Assembly (NCBI GenBank): GCA_021373185.1
Contig: JAJFTF010000006.1
Coordinates: 1-64,000, forward strand
Direction of reading: 5' to 3'
Source of the DNA: Betaproteobacteria bacterium
GTDB taxonomy: Bacteria; Pseudomonadota; Gammaproteobacteria; Burkholderiales; Sulfuricellaceae
DNA: 64,000 nucleotides
In this document: piece by piece, positions 18,854 to 28,115 of the stretch
Layout: the number at the start of each line of letters is the position of its first letter
Position numbering within the stretch: position 1 is the first letter of the stretch
Program-made: the position numbers and the translations under genes
The notes under the pieces: model-generated
What the model was told of the DNA's origin: nothing
Database searches by the model: none
Seen by the model: the letters and a program-made list of their open reading frames with translations, nothing else

Positions 18854-19345
18854 ATGAGCAATCAACGCGATCTGATTTCAGACCCGGTTTGCGGCATGAT
18901 GGTGGACGCAAAAAAAATTGCGGTCGAATATCTGGGCATCCACTATGCATTTTGTTCCGAGCAATGCAGGGATCGCTTCACCGCCAACCCCCATCTTTAT
19001 GTCGGCTTGCCTGGCTGCAAGGCGCCAAAACAAGAAGGCATCGAGGTTATCAAGCGGCGGCGTTTGCGCCTCGCTTCGCCCCTGACCTCCGCACAGACTA
19101 ACGTGCTCACCTTGGCACTGAGGGCGATGCGGGGTATCCAAAAAATTGCGGCAGACGGCAATCAGATTGAAATCACCTACGACCTGCTCCAGGCAACCGC
19201 CGAACAAATCGAGGCAAGGCTGGCGGAAATCGGCGTGCAACTGGGGGAAGGCTGGGCAGACCGCCTGCACCGGGCATTTGTGCATTACGAAGAAGAATGC
19301 GAGGCGGGAAATCTCGCAGTCGACGAGAGGCGCTGCCCCGGGTAG
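18854..19345 (+). CDS. YHS-domain protein
   Basis: A 163-residue cytoplasmic protein. The N-terminal 45 residues are a YHS metal-binding domain (SDPVCGMMVDAKKIAVEYLG, then YAFCSEQCRDRFTANPH), the small Cys-bearing module found in copper P-type ATPases and other metal-handling proteins. The remaining 110 residues (LTLALRAMRGIQKIAADGNQ and onwards) show a betalphabeta pattern that I do not recognise; a DNQIEITYDLLQATAEQIEA-type stretch resembles a small ferredoxin-like metal-binding fold without its CxxC. The ATG at 18854 was preferred to an upstream one on ribosome-site grounds (GGACAG). Separate from the cusA transcript by 135 bases. Probably copper-related by context. Confidence 0.75.
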   Translation: MSNQRDLISDPVCGMMVDAKKIAVEYLGIHYAFCSEQCRDRFTANPHLYVGLPGCKAPKQEGIEVIKRRRLRLASPLTSAQTNVLTLALRAMRGIQKIAADGNQIEITYDLLQATAEQIEARLAEIGVQLGEGWADRLHRAFVHYEEECEAGNLAVDERRCPG

Positions 19346-19386
19346 GCGACCGCCTTGACCCCTGGAGTAAAGAAAGGAGGTCCAAA

Positions 19387-19599
19387 ATGGGCGAAATAAG
19401 GAGCGACAAGAATGTGGACATGAACGCTCCACATGAAATGATAAAATGCCGAATCTGCCTGAAAGAGGTTCCGGCGACGGTTGCAAAGACTTTTGACGGG
19501 CCCGCTTACGTGCACTATTTTTGCGGCTTGGATTGCCTGGAAGAATGGCAAAATCAAATAAAAAACGGTGGCAGCGAAAACTGCAGCGATCCACTATAA
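19387..19599 (+). CDS. Small Cys-rich DUF3330-type protein
   Basis: A 70-residue protein with an excellent ribosome site (AAAGGAGG, 8 bases before the ATG at 19387). It contains two cysteine pairs, IKCRICLKEVP and YFCGLDCLEEWQ, typical of a small zinc-ribbon-like module and matching my memory of the DUF3330 family found in mercury-resistance transposons. Those proteins accompany metal-resistance genes, which suits its place between the YHS gene and the DUF302 gene. Function unknown; a metal-binding accessory role is inferred. No transposase or terminal repeat is visible nearby, so transfer with a transposon is not supported. Confidence 0.65.
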   Translation: MGEIRSDKNVDMNAPHEMIKCRICLKEVPATVAKTFDGPAYVHYFCGLDCLEEWQNQIKNGGSENCSDPL

Positions 19600-19635
19600 T
19601 TTCCTCTTCTTCAACACCTCCAAAGAAAGCAAGCC

Positions 19636-20019
19636 ATGTACGGATTCAGCAAGCAAGTCAGCATGCCCTTCGATGCCGCCGTAGCAAAAACCATCGAAGC
19701 GCTTAAAGTCGAGGGTTTTGGCGTCCTCACCGATATCGACGTAAAAGCCACCATGAAAGCCAAGCTCAACATCGACGGTCGCCCCTACCGCATCCTCGGC
19801 GCCTGCAATCCGCCGCTGGCGCACCGCGCCATTGAAGCCGACCCCGATATCGGCCTGCTGTTGCCCTGCAACGTAGTAGTGCGCGAAGAAGCCGATGGCA
19901 AAATCACGGTCGCCTTCATGGATCCCGCTGCGGTGCTGAAACTGGTCGATAAGCCGGGCGTCGAGGAGCTGGCGAAGGAAGTCAAAACACGTCTGGAGAG
20001 AGTGCGCGACAGTTTGTAA
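19636..20019 (+). CDS. DUF302 domain protein
   Basis: A 127-residue protein made of one DUF302 domain: [20 protein letters not shown] at the start, then [20 protein letters not shown], the [20 protein letters not shown] segment with the family's Cys-Asn-Pro, and [13 protein letters not shown]. No signal peptide or membrane segment, so it is cytoplasmic. DUF302 proteins are widespread and often occur near metal, sulfur or heat-shock genes; their biochemical role is not known. It follows the DUF3330 gene in the same direction and may be the last member of the metal island. The next gene (aat) begins only 5 bases after its stop, so they could share a transcript. Confidence 0.88.
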   Translation: MYGFSKQVSMPFDAAVAKTIEALKVEGFGVLTDIDVKATMKAKLNIDGRPYRILGACNPPLAHRAIEADPDIGLLLPCNVVVREEADGKITVAFMDPAAVLKLVDKPGVEELAKEVKTRLERVRDSL

Positions 20020-20024
20020 CAGGC

Positions 20025-20723
20025 GTGATTCCCTGGCTCGACAACGCCACGCCTTTCCCGCCGCTCGAATCGGCTCTGCGCGAGCCCAACGGTCTGCTGG
20101 CGGCGGGTGGCGATCTGTCGCCACGGCGACTGGTCGCCGCCTATTCAAAAGGCATTTTCCCCTGGTTCAGCCCCGGCGAACCGATCCTGTGGTGGAGTCC
20201 CGACCCGCGCATGGTGCTGTTCCCGGCTGATCTCAAGATATCACGCTCATTGCGCAAGACCCTGAAAAAATCCGGTTACGCAGTTCGCGCGGACACCGCC
20301 TTCCGCACAGTCATGCAACAATGTGCCGCACCGCGCGATGGCCAGCCGGGCACATGGATATCTCCAGCCATGATCGCGGCCTATACCGAACTTCATGAGC
20401 AAGGCATCGCCCACTCGGTCGAAACCTGGGCCAATGGCAAACTGGTTGGGGGACTCTATGGCGTTGCTCTGGGCCGGATGTTCTACGGCGAATCGATGTT
20501 CAGCCTCGCCAGCGACACCTCCAAGATCGCTTTTGTCCACTTGGCCCGGCAACTGGAACGATGGGGCTTTGGCATGATCGACTGTCAGATGAAAACCGCC
20601 CATCTCGCCACGCTTGGCGCCCGCGAAATCCCCCGCGCCGAGTTCGGCAAAAATCTGGCAAAACTGGTAAACTTGGCCGGAATAACAGGGCCCTGGCGTT
20701 TCGATAATGACCTTGCTGAATGA
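20025..20723 (+). CDS. aat: Leucyl/phenylalanyl-tRNA--protein transferase
   Basis: Aat adds Leu or Phe from tRNA to proteins with N-terminal Lys or Arg, marking them for ClpS/ClpAP degradation (N-degron pathway). The 232-residue product begins with a GTG start: [20 protein letters not shown]. Family segments [39 protein letters not shown] and [20 protein letters not shown] are all present, the last forming the tRNA-binding pocket. Its 3' end overlaps bpt by 17 bases. Confidence 0.95.
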   Translation: MIPWLDNATPFPPLESALREPNGLLAAGGDLSPRRLVAAYSKGIFPWFSPGEPILWWSPDPRMVLFPADLKISRSLRKTLKKSGYAVRADTAFRTVMQQCAAPRDGQPGTWISPAMIAAYTELHEQGIAHSVETWANGKLVGGLYGVALGRMFYGESMFSLASDTSKIAFVHLARQLERWGFGMIDCQMKTAHLATLGAREIPRAEFGKNLAKLVNLAGITGPWRFDNDLAE

Positions 20724-21456
20724 CTTCTCCACACGCGAGGTACAGTTCTACCTCTCCTCCGCCTACCCGTGCAGCTACCTGCCGGGACGAATGGCGCGCT
20801 CGCTGGTGGCCACGCCCAACGAGCTGGTCGACAGCACCGTTTATGACGAACTGATCCGCCTTGGCTTCCGCCGTAGCGGGACATATAATTACCGTCCGCA
20901 GTGCAGCTTGTGTGAAGCCTGCGTGCCGGTTCGACTGATCGTAGACGAATTCAGGAAAAACCGCACTCAACACCGCGCATGGAAAGCCCTCTCAGGACTC
21001 AGGGCGGTACCACGCGAACTGACCTATAAACCCGAGCATCACGAACTCTACCTGCGTTACCAGGCGACGCGCCATGCGGGTGGCGGCATGGATCAGGATG
21101 ACCGGGAACAATATGAGCGCTTCCTGCTGCAAAGCCATGTCGCCACGCACCTGATCGAATTCCGCGAAGGCGATGTTCTGCGCATGGTCAGCCTGATCGA
21201 CAAAGTAAGCGATGGCCTGTCCTCGGTTTATACTTTTTACGACCCCGACCTGCCTCGCGCCAGCTTCGGCACCTACAACATCCTTTGGCAGGCCGCACTG
21301 TGCCGCGAACTGGGCCTGCCTTACCTGTACCTGGGCTACTGGGTAGAACACAGCCGCAAAATGACCTACAAGATCAACTACCAACCGCTGGAAGGCCTGA
21401 TCGAAGGCCGCTGGCAGCGATTGCCCCCGAAATCTGAACTGACCAAACCGGAATAA
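20707..21456 (+). CDS. bpt: Aspartate/glutamate leucyltransferase (Bpt; arginyltransferase-like)
   Basis: A 249-residue relative of eukaryotic arginyltransferase that adds Leu to N-terminal Asp/Glu. The N-terminal Cys-rich ATE_N part holds [13 protein letters not shown] and [16 protein letters not shown], and the ATE_C domain shows the [20 protein letters not shown] and the [14 protein letters not shown] segments. Length and motifs are those of bacterial Bpt rather than a true arginyltransferase. The start lies 17 bases inside aat, so both N-degron transferases are made from one coupled mRNA. Confidence 0.92.
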   Translation: MTLLNDFSTREVQFYLSSAYPCSYLPGRMARSLVATPNELVDSTVYDELIRLGFRRSGTYNYRPQCSLCEACVPVRLIVDEFRKNRTQHRAWKALSGLRAVPRELTYKPEHHELYLRYQATRHAGGGMDQDDREQYERFLLQSHVATHLIEFREGDVLRMVSLIDKVSDGLSSVYTFYDPDLPRASFGTYNILWQAALCRELGLPYLYLGYWVEHSRKMTYKINYQPLEGLIEGRWQRLPPKSELTKPE

Positions 21457-21463
21457 AACCAGA

Positions 21464-22258
21464 ATGCGCCAATACCTAGACCTGATGCAGCACGTCCTCG
21501 ACCACGGCCAGCAAAAAACCGACCGCACCGGCACCGGCACGGTCAGCGTATTCGGCTACCAGATGCGCTACGACCTGAGCGCCGGATTTCCGCTGGTGAC
21601 CACCAAGAAATGCCACCTCAAATCCATCATTCACGAACTGCTGTGGTTCCTGAAGGGCGACACCAACATCCAGTACCTCAAGGAAAACGGTGTCAAAATC
21701 TGGGACGAATGGGCCGATGAAAACGGCAACCTCGGCCCGGTTTACGGTTACCAGTGGCGTTCCTGGCCGACGCCGGACGGCGGCCACATCGACCAGATCA
21801 GCCAGGTGATCGAACAGATCAAGCGCACCCCGGATTCCCGGCGCCTGATCGTTTCCGCATGGAACGTGGCCGACGTGGACAAAATGAAACTGCCGCCCTG
21901 CCACGCATTTTTCCAGTTCTACGTGGCGGACGGCAAATTATCCTGCCAACTCTACCAGCGTAGCGCCGACATCTTCCTCGGCGTGCCGTTCAACATTGCC
22001 TCCTATGCCCTGCTCACGCTGATGGTGGCACAGGTGTGCGGCCTCAAACCGGGCGATTTCGTTCACACTCTGGGCGACGCCCATTTATACCTCAACCACC
22101 TCGACCAGACCCGCGAACAACTATCGCGCCCGTTGCGCCCGCTGCCAGCGATGCAAATCAACCCGGCGGTGCAGAATATTTTCGACTTCAAGTTCAACGA
22201 CTTCACTCTTGAAGGCTATGACCCCCACCCCGCCATCAAGGCACCGGTAGCGGTGTGA
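21464..22258 (+). CDS. thyA: Thymidylate synthase
   Basis: ThyA methylates dUMP to dTMP with methylene-tetrahydrofolate. The 264-residue protein has the full E. coli-type layout: [20 protein letters not shown] at the N-terminus, the active-site segment [12 protein letters not shown] with the catalytic Cys, [19 protein letters not shown] and the C-terminal [12 protein letters not shown]. The gene starts 7 bases after bpt. The DHFR gene folA lies 1.5 kb downstream, separated from it by a chemoreceptor, whereas thyA and folA are often adjacent. Confidence 0.97.
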   Translation: MRQYLDLMQHVLDHGQQKTDRTGTGTVSVFGYQMRYDLSAGFPLVTTKKCHLKSIIHELLWFLKGDTNIQYLKENGVKIWDEWADENGNLGPVYGYQWRSWPTPDGGHIDQISQVIEQIKRTPDSRRLIVSAWNVADVDKMKLPPCHAFFQFYVADGKLSCQLYQRSADIFLGVPFNIASYALLTLMVAQVCGLKPGDFVHTLGDAHLYLNHLDQTREQLSRPLRPLPAMQINPAVQNIFDFKFNDFTLEGYDPHPAIKAPVAV

Positions 22259-22417
22259 TCTGGTTTAACGATTGTCCGCCTGGCTTCATTCGCCCGGCCT
22301 TGATATTAGTCAGGCTCTACAATTATTGCGGTAAAATTTTCCATATCGTGGTATAAAATCGACAGTACTAAAAAAATAAAAAAAGCATTTCCAGCTACCG
22401 ACACGGAGACAGCAACC

Positions 22418-23710
22418 ATGAACTGGATCAACAACAGCATCCGCAACAAACTACTTCTGATCTCTGGAACCGGAACGACGCTCCTGCTCGCCGCCGCGCT
22501 AACCGGATTGTGGCTATCGTGGAACAGCATTCTCGGACTTGAGCAGGAAATCGGGAAACTACAGACTGGCACACAACAGGTTCAGACCACGCCAGTTGCC
22601 TCCAACACCCAGATTAAAGAAACGATTGCCAGCGCCTATACAGGTATCCGCATCAGCCTCGGACTAATGGTCATTGCCGTGGCGATCGCTTTCATCGCTT
22701 TTTTATGGATGGTGCAAAAGAATATCCTGACCCCCGCGAATCAACTGGTGCATGACCTGGAGCGACTTGCCAAGGGCGATTTCTCCGTCCCGGTTTCCCG
22801 CACCACCGAGGATGAAATCGGCAATATTGCCGCCAGCGCAGAACTCATTCGCTCAGACCTCGGCGGCATCTTCACCAAAATCAACGAGATTACGACAGAA
22901 GTCTGCAGCACCGCATCCTCGCTTTCTGCCACGGCAAACCAGGTTGCGTCAGGTTCCAGCCAGCAGAGCGAAGTGGCCGAGGCCACGGCGGCATCGGTGG
23001 AAGAGATGGCCGTCAGCATCGCCTCCGTCGCAGAAAATGCAGACAACGTAAATCAAATTTCACAGCGCGGCCTGGAACAAAGCGGCAAAGGCAACGAAAG
23101 CCTGTCCGAATTGATCGGGGAAATTACCACGGTGGAAACTTCCGTTGCCGGAATCGCAGATTCAGTCGCCGAGTTCGTCCACAGCACCGAAGTGATCACC
23201 AACATGACACAACAGGTCAAGGACATCGCGGAACAAACCAATCTGCTTGCGCTCAATGCGGCGATCGAAGCAGCTCGTGCCGGCGAACAGGGGCGAGGAT
23301 TTGCCGTGGTGGCGGACGAAGTACGCAAACTGGCGGAGAAATCGGCGCAATCCGCCAGCCAGATCGATCAGGTCACGGTCACGCTGGGCGCTCAATCCAG
23401 CGCCGTGGAAAATGCAATTCAGCATAGCCAGAAATCACTGCAAACCAGCCAGGACTATCTTGAAAATGTCGCGATGGTATTGGGCGAGGGCAACCATTCC
23501 ATATCCCAGACCACCGAGGGTGTGGACAACATCGCCATGTCCGTGAATGAACAAAAAGCGGCCAGCCAGGAAATCGCGCAGAATGTGGAAAAAATCGCGC
23601 AAATGGTCGAAGAAAACCGCTCGGCTATCCAGGAAAATCTGGAAGCAGCACATCGCATGGAGCAATTGGCCGACTCGCTGCAAGGAATGGTGCGCCATTT
23701 CAGGGTTTGA
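22418..23710 (+). CDS. Methyl-accepting chemotaxis protein with minimal periplasmic domain
   Basis: A 430-residue chemoreceptor. TM1 (about 11-33, [20 protein letters not shown]) and TM2 (about 78-100, [20 protein letters not shown]) are separated by only about 45 residues, too few for a folded Cache or 4HB sensor domain. A HAMP domain follows ([17 protein letters not shown]) and then the signalling coiled coil with the conserved tip [39 protein letters not shown]. No CheR-tethering pentapeptide is visible at the C-terminus (MVRHFRV). It probably senses through the membrane, HAMP or a partner. The gene has its own upstream region (22259-22417) and no che neighbours in the window. Confidence 0.9.
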   Translation: MNWINNSIRNKLLLISGTGTTLLLAAALTGLWLSWNSILGLEQEIGKLQTGTQQVQTTPVASNTQIKETIASAYTGIRISLGLMVIAVAIAFIAFLWMVQKNILTPANQLVHDLERLAKGDFSVPVSRTTEDEIGNIAASAELIRSDLGGIFTKINEITTEVCSTASSLSATANQVASGSSQQSEVAEATAASVEEMAVSIASVAENADNVNQISQRGLEQSGKGNESLSELIGEITTVETSVAGIADSVAEFVHSTEVITNMTQQVKDIAEQTNLLALNAAIEAARAGEQGRGFAVVADEVRKLAEKSAQSASQIDQVTVTLGAQSSAVENAIQHSQKSLQTSQDYLENVAMVLGEGNHSISQTTEGVDNIAMSVNEQKAASQEIAQNVEKIAQMVEENRSAIQENLEAAHRMEQLADSLQGMVRHFRV

Positions 23711-23727
23711 TCGAGTTCCAGCAGAAC

Positions 23728-24219
23728 ATGAGCAGTCCGCGCCTTTCCATCATCGCCGCGATGGCGAAAAACCGGGTCATCGGCATCGACAACACCCTGC
23801 CCTGGCGACTACCCGAAGACCTGACGCATTTCAAGACCCTGACTATCGGTCACCATATCCTCATGGGGCGAAAGACTTTCGATTCCCTTGGCAGGGTATT
23901 GCCGGGAAGAACCTCGGTTGTCATTACCCGCTCCATGGATCTGCGGCTTCCCGGTTGCATCGTGGCGAACTCGATTGAGAGCGCCATCTCCGCCTGTAAT
24001 CAGGACAATGAGATTTTCATTATCGGCGGCGCGGAGTTATACCTTCAGGCACTGGATTTCGCCGACCGCATCTACCTCACCGAGATTCAGGCGGAATTCG
24101 AAGGGGACGCCTGGTTCCCGAAGTTCGACAGTGGGCTGTGGCAGGAGAGTGAACGCAGATCGGGCAAATCGAAAAACGGACTGGCATACGATTTTGTGAT
24201 CTATGATAAAAAGCAGTAA
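23728..24219 (+). CDS. folA: Dihydrofolate reductase
   Basis: FolA regenerates tetrahydrofolate from the dihydrofolate produced by ThyA. From the ATG at 23728 the protein has 163 residues with the full set of family motifs: LSIIAAMAKNRVIGIDNTLP with the Met20-loop region, WRLPEDLTHFKTLTIGH including the active-site acid, ILMGRKTFDSLGRVLPGR (NADPH binding) and FIIGGAELYLQAL. The open frame extends seven codons upstream into the end of the chemoreceptor gene, without family similarity. It follows that gene by 17 bases. Confidence 0.95.
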   Translation: MSSPRLSIIAAMAKNRVIGIDNTLPWRLPEDLTHFKTLTIGHHILMGRKTFDSLGRVLPGRTSVVITRSMDLRLPGCIVANSIESAISACNQDNEIFIIGGAELYLQALDFADRIYLTEIQAEFEGDAWFPKFDSGLWQESERRSGKSKNGLAYDFVIYDKKQ

Positions 24220-24247
24220 TTTCACCGTCGAAACTTGGGGAGACGTT

Positions 24248-25066
24248 ATGAACCTGCTACGATTGTTTTTTGTATTCCTGCTGCTGCAGTTTCCACTGCT
24301 TGCGTTTGCGGCAGGCCAGACCGAACTGACCTGGTACGGCCACGCCGCCTTCAAGCTGACCACCCCGAATGGCAAGGTATTGCTGGTTGATCCTTGGCTC
24401 ACCAATCCGGCCAACAAGAACGGCAAGGAAGACCTCGCCAAGCTCGACAAGGCCGATCTGATCCTGATCACCCACGGGCACTTCGATCATGTCGGCAACA
24501 GCGTGGAAATCGCCAAAAAAACCGGCGCCAAGCTGGTCAGCACCTTCGACCTCGGCAAGGCGCTCGCCACCTACGGCGGCTACCCCGAGAAACAGATGGG
24601 ATTCGACAGCCAGGGAAATTTCGGCGGCGAACTCTCGCTGCTCGACGGCGAAGTAAAAATCGCCTTCATCCCGGCGATCCACAGCTCGACAGTGATGGCT
24701 CCTGAAGGCAGCGCCGACAAGGATATCCATGACGGCGGCAACCCCGGCGGCTTCCTGATCACGGTCAGAAACGGCCCCACCCTCTACCATACCGGCGATA
24801 CCGATGTATTTTCCGACATGGCCCTGATTTCACAATTTCACAAAGTCGATGTGATGCTCGCCTGCATCGGCGGCCATTTCACCATGGGGCCGGAGCGTGC
24901 GGCGGAAGCGGTGAAACTGGTCAAACCCGGCATGGTCGTGCCGATGCACTTCGGCACTTTCCCAGTGCTGGACGGCACCGTCGTCAACCTGACCAAAGCT
25001 TTGAAAAAGCAGGGCAGCAAAGCCAAGTTGCATGAGATGAAGGTAGGCGAAACGCTCAAGCTTTGA
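24248..25066 (+). CDS. Exported metal-dependent hydrolase (UPF0173, metallo-beta-lactamase fold)
   Basis: A 272-residue protein of the UPF0173 branch of the metallo-beta-lactamase superfamily. A signal peptide (residues about 1-21, LLRLFFVFLLLQFPLLAFAA) directs it to the periplasm, which is unusual since most UPF0173 members are cytoplasmic. The fold motifs are present: WYGHAAFKLT and LVDPWLTNP at the start, the metal motif ITHGHFDHVG, GFLITVRNGPTLYHTGDTDV and GGHFTMGPERAAEAV, and a final VVPMHFGTFPVL. Substrate unknown. It ends before a strong shared terminator hairpin. The ATG at 24248 is preceded by GGGGAGA. Confidence 0.85.
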   Translation: MNLLRLFFVFLLLQFPLLAFAAGQTELTWYGHAAFKLTTPNGKVLLVDPWLTNPANKNGKEDLAKLDKADLILITHGHFDHVGNSVEIAKKTGAKLVSTFDLGKALATYGGYPEKQMGFDSQGNFGGELSLLDGEVKIAFIPAIHSSTVMAPEGSADKDIHDGGNPGGFLITVRNGPTLYHTGDTDVFSDMALISQFHKVDVMLACIGGHFTMGPERAAEAVKLVKPGMVVPMHFGTFPVLDGTVVNLTKALKKQGSKAKLHEMKVGETLKL

Positions 25067-25078
25067 ATCGGCAAAATT

Positions 25079-25120
25079 CATCAATAAAAATGGCGGCCTT
25101 GGCCGCCATTTTTATTGATG
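25079..25120. terminator. Bidirectional terminator hairpin
   Basis: A perfect 20-bp inverted repeat with a TT loop: CATCAATAAAAATGGCGGCC (25079-25098) and its exact complement (25101-25120). The GC core is flanked by A- and T-tracts on both sides, so it can end transcription both of the metallo-hydrolase gene (+) and of the decarboxylase gene (-). Confidence 0.93.
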
Positions 25121-25131
25121 TAGAAACATGC

Positions 25132-27378
25132 TTACCCTTGCCGCACGCAATCCACATAATAGCGCGATTTTCCGTTAACGCCTTCCTTTACCAGGCCATG
25201 GATATCCGTCTCGAAACCGGGGAATTGCTCGTTGAAATCGCGCGCGAATTTCAGGTAGCGAACAATGGTTTCATTAAATCGCTCGCCGGGAATCAGCAGG
25301 GGAATCCCCGGCGGATAGGGAGTCAACAACACACTGGTGACGCGACCGGCCAGATCGTCGATCTCGACCCGGTCGATCTCGCGATGCGCCATGCGGGCGA
25401 AAGCATCGGCCGGCTTCATCGCCGGCACCATGTCGGACAAGTACATCTCGGTGGTCAGCCGCGCCACGTCGTTGGCCTTGTAGATGCCGTGAATGCTGTC
25501 GCTAAGGTCTCGCAGCCCCATCCGCTCATAGCGCGGATGCTTGCCGACGAATTCCGGCAACACGCGCCACAGCGGCTGGTTGCGATCATAGTCGTCCTTG
25601 AACTGCTGCAAGGCGGTCAACATGGTGTTCCAGCGGCCCTTGGTAATGCCGATGGTGAACATGATGAAGAAGGAATAAAGACTGGTTTTCTCGACGATCA
25701 CGCCGTGTTCCGCCAGGTACTTGGTGACAATCGCGGCGGGGATGCCGGAATCGGCGAAATCGCCGTCCACGTCCAGTCCCGGAGTGATGACGGTCGACTT
25801 GATCGGATCCAGCATGTTGAAACCCGACTCAAGGTTACCAAAGCCATGCCAGCGGTCACCTTTGCGCAGCATCCAATCGTCGCGCTCGCCCATGCCTTCT
25901 TCGGCGAGATGATCCGGCCCCCAGACCTTGAACCACCAGGAATCGCCGAATTCCTCGTCCACCTTGCGCATGGCGCGACGGAAATCGAGCGCTTCCAGAA
26001 TCGACTCTTCCACCAGCGCAGTGCCGCCGGGCGGCTCCATCATTGCCGCAGCCACGTCGCAAGAGGCGATGATGGCGTACTGCGGGCTGGTGGAAGTGTG
26101 CATCAGGTAGGCTTCGTTGAAGATATCCCGGTCGAGTTTGCGCGTTTCCGAATCCTGAATCAGAATTTGCGAAGCCTGCGACAAACCGGCCAGCATCTTG
26201 TGGGTGGACTGGGTGGAGAACAGCATTGAATCCTTGCAGCGCGGACGGTCGCGACCGATCGCGTGCATGTTGCGGTAGAAATCGTGGAACGTGGCGTGGG
26301 GCAACCAGGCCTCGTCGAAGTGCAGGGTGTCGATTTCTCCGTCCAGCATCTGCTTGAGGGTTTCCACGTTGTAGAGGATGCCGTCGTAGGTGCTCTGGGT
26401 CAGGGTGAGTACGCGCGGCTTGGCTTTCCCGCCTTTGGCGAAGGGGTTGGCGGCAATTTTCTTGCGGATGTTCTCCGGCTTGAATTCTTCCAGTGGAATC
26501 GGCCCGATAATGCCGTAATGGTTGCGGGTGGGCGTGAGGAACACCGGCACTGCGCCAGTCATGATAATCGCATGCAAAATCGATTTATGGCAATTGCGAT
26601 CCACCACCACGACATCATCCGGCGCCACCGTGGAATGCCACACCATCTTGTTGGATGTGGACGTGCCGTTGGTCACGAAAAACAGGTGATCCGCGTTGAA
26701 AATCCGCGCAGCATTGCGCTCGCTGGCAGCGACCGGGCCTGTATGATCCAGCAACTGGCCCAGTTCATCGACCGCATTGCACACGTCAGCGCGCAGCATG
26801 TTCTCGCCAAAAAACTGGTGGAACATCTGCCCCACCGGGCTCTTGAGGAATGCCACCCCGCCGGAATGGCCGGGGCAGTGCCAGGAGTAAGAGCCGTCCG
26901 CCGCGTAATGCGTGAGCGCGCGAAAGAACGGCGGCGCCAGCGTATCCAGATAATCCTTCGCTTCCCGCACCACGTAGCGCGCAATGAACTCCGGCGTATC
27001 CTCGAACATGTGAATGAAACCGTGCAGCTCTTTCAACACATCGTTCGGGATATGGCGCGAGGTGCGGGTTTCGCCGTACAGGAAAATCGGGATATCGGCG
27101 TTGCGGCGACGGATTTCCACGACAAAAGCACGAACCTGCGCCACGGCCTGCTCCGCCAGTTCCGGTGTGGTAAATTCCTCATCGTCGATCGACAGGATGA
27201 AGGCCGAAGCACGGCTCTGCTGCTGCGCAAATGAAGTCAGATCGCCGTAACTGGTCGCACCCAGCACTTCCAGCCCTTCCTCCTCGATCGCCTTGACCAG
27301 TACGCGAACGCCAATGCCGCTGGCGTTCTCGGAGCGGAAGTCTTCATCTATGATGACAATGGGGAAACGAAAGCGCAT
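25132..27378 (-). CDS. Basic amino-acid decarboxylase (arginine/lysine/ornithine type, PLP fold I)
   Basis: A 748-residue PLP enzyme of the Orn/Lys/Arg decarboxylase family. An N-terminal response-regulator-like wing domain (about 1-125) precedes the PLP domain, where ATFHDFYRNM and the SMLFSTQSTHKMLAGLSQAS segment (PLP-binding Lys) are visible; the C-terminal domain includes LLTPYPPGIPLLIPGERF. Size and layout match the large inducible-type AdiA/LdcC/SpeC decarboxylases; which amino acid it uses cannot be decided by eye. In betaproteobacteria such enzymes often supply polyamines (putrescine or cadaverine). It ends 12 bases before a strong terminator and starts downstream of dcd and its hairpin. 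Confidence 0.9.
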   Translation of the reverse strand: MRFRFPIVIIDEDFRSENASGIGVRVLVKAIEEEGLEVLGATSYGDLTSFAQQQSRASAFILSIDDEEFTTPELAEQAVAQVRAFVVEIRRRNADIPIFLYGETRTSRHIPNDVLKELHGFIHMFEDTPEFIARYVVREAKDYLDTLAPPFFRALTHYAADGSYSWHCPGHSGGVAFLKSPVGQMFHQFFGENMLRADVCNAVDELGQLLDHTGPVAASERNAARIFNADHLFFVTNGTSTSNKMVWHSTVAPDDVVVVDRNCHKSILHAIIMTGAVPVFLTPTRNHYGIIGPIPLEEFKPENIRKKIAANPFAKGGKAKPRVLTLTQSTYDGILYNVETLKQMLDGEIDTLHFDEAWLPHATFHDFYRNMHAIGRDRPRCKDSMLFSTQSTHKMLAGLSQASQILIQDSETRKLDRDIFNEAYLMHTSTSPQYAIIASCDVAAAMMEPPGGTALVEESILEALDFRRAMRKVDEEFGDSWWFKVWGPDHLAEEGMGERDDWMLRKGDRWHGFGNLESGFNMLDPIKSTVITPGLDVDGDFADSGIPAAIVTKYLAEHGVIVEKTSLYSFFIMFTIGITKGRWNTMLTALQQFKDDYDRNQPLWRVLPEFVGKHPRYERMGLRDLSDSIHGIYKANDVARLTTEMYLSDMVPAMKPADAFARMAHREIDRVEIDDLAGRVTSVLLTPYPPGIPLLIPGERFNETIVRYLKFARDFNEQFPGFETDIHGLVKEGVNGKSRYYVDCVRQG

Positions 27379-27417
27379 CTAAATTCCTAGTTAAGAATGA
27401 GGGGTGAGACGAACATC

Positions 27418-27453
27418 AAAAGAGGAAGGCGGATTGATTTTCCGCCTTCCTCT
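27418..27453 (-). terminator. Terminator hairpin after dcd
   Basis: AGAGGAAGGCGG (27421-27432) and CCGCCTTCCTCT (27442-27453) form a perfect 12-bp stem with a 9-base loop, followed on the reverse strand by TTT. It is 9 bases past the dcd stop codon. Confidence 0.75.
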
Positions 27454-27461
27454 CACGCAAT

Positions 27462-28028
27462 TTAAATTTTCGGCAGCGTCACGCCGTGCTGCCCCTGGTA
27501 CTTGCCGCCGCGATCCTTGTACGAGGTTTCGCAGACCTCGTCCGACTCGAAAAACAGCACTTGGGCCACGCCCTCGTTAGCGTATATCTTGGCTGGCAGC
27601 GGCGTGGTGTTGGAAAATTCCAGCGTCACGTAGCCTTCCCACTCCGGCTCGAACGGCGTCACGTTGACGATGATGCCGCAGCGCGCATAAGTGGATTTTC
27701 CCAGGCAAATCGTCAGCACGTTGCGCGGGATGCGGAAATATTCCAGGGTGCGCGCCAGCACGAACGAATTGGGCGGGATGATGCAGACATCGCTCTTGAT
27801 GTCGACGAACGAATTGGGATCGAAATTCTTCGGATCGACGATGGTGGAATTGATGTTGGTAAACAGCTTGAATTCGTCCGAGCAGCGAATATCGTAACCG
27901 TAGCTGGAAGTGCCGTAGGAAACGATGCGCTGACCGTTGACCTGCTTCACCTGACCCGGCTCGAACGGCTCGATCATGCCATGCTGTTCCGCCATCCGGC
28001 GTATCCATTTGTCTGCTTTTATACTCAT
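27462..28028 (-). CDS. dcd: dCTP deaminase
   Basis: Dcd deaminates dCTP to dUTP, feeding dTMP synthesis by ThyA. I use the second of two adjacent ATGs (28028), which gives [20 protein letters not shown] and 188 residues, the usual length; the first (28031) is possible. Family segments: [53 protein letters not shown] (with the catalytic Glu and Arg) and [12 protein letters not shown]. Monocistronic: a hairpin follows it and a palindromic repeat precedes it. Confidence 0.95.
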   Translation of the reverse strand: MSIKADKWIRRMAEQHGMIEPFEPGQVKQVNGQRIVSYGTSSYGYDIRCSDEFKLFTNINSTIVDPKNFDPNSFVDIKSDVCIIPPNSFVLARTLEYFRIPRNVLTICLGKSTYARCGIIVNVTPFEPEWEGYVTLEFSNTTPLPAKIYANEGVAQVLFFESDEVCETSYKDRGGKYQGQHGVTLPKI

Positions 28029-28047
28029 CATTCGCCCCTGGCAAGAC

Positions 28048-28108
28048 CGGTCAGCCTCCAGCTAAAACGGCCAGCACCGGGGCTGACCGCTAAAAGCTGA
28101 CTGTTGAA
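28048..28108. repeat. Palindromic intergenic repeat (REP-like)
   Basis: GGTCAGCC ... GGCTGACC and related words (CCAGCTAAAACGGCCAG on one side; CTGACCGCTAAAAGCTGACTG on the other) form an imperfect palindrome between dcd and mrp. Such elements are dispersed in many proteobacterial genomes; only this copy is in the window. Confidence 0.5.
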
Positions 28109-28115
28109 CGTCGTT

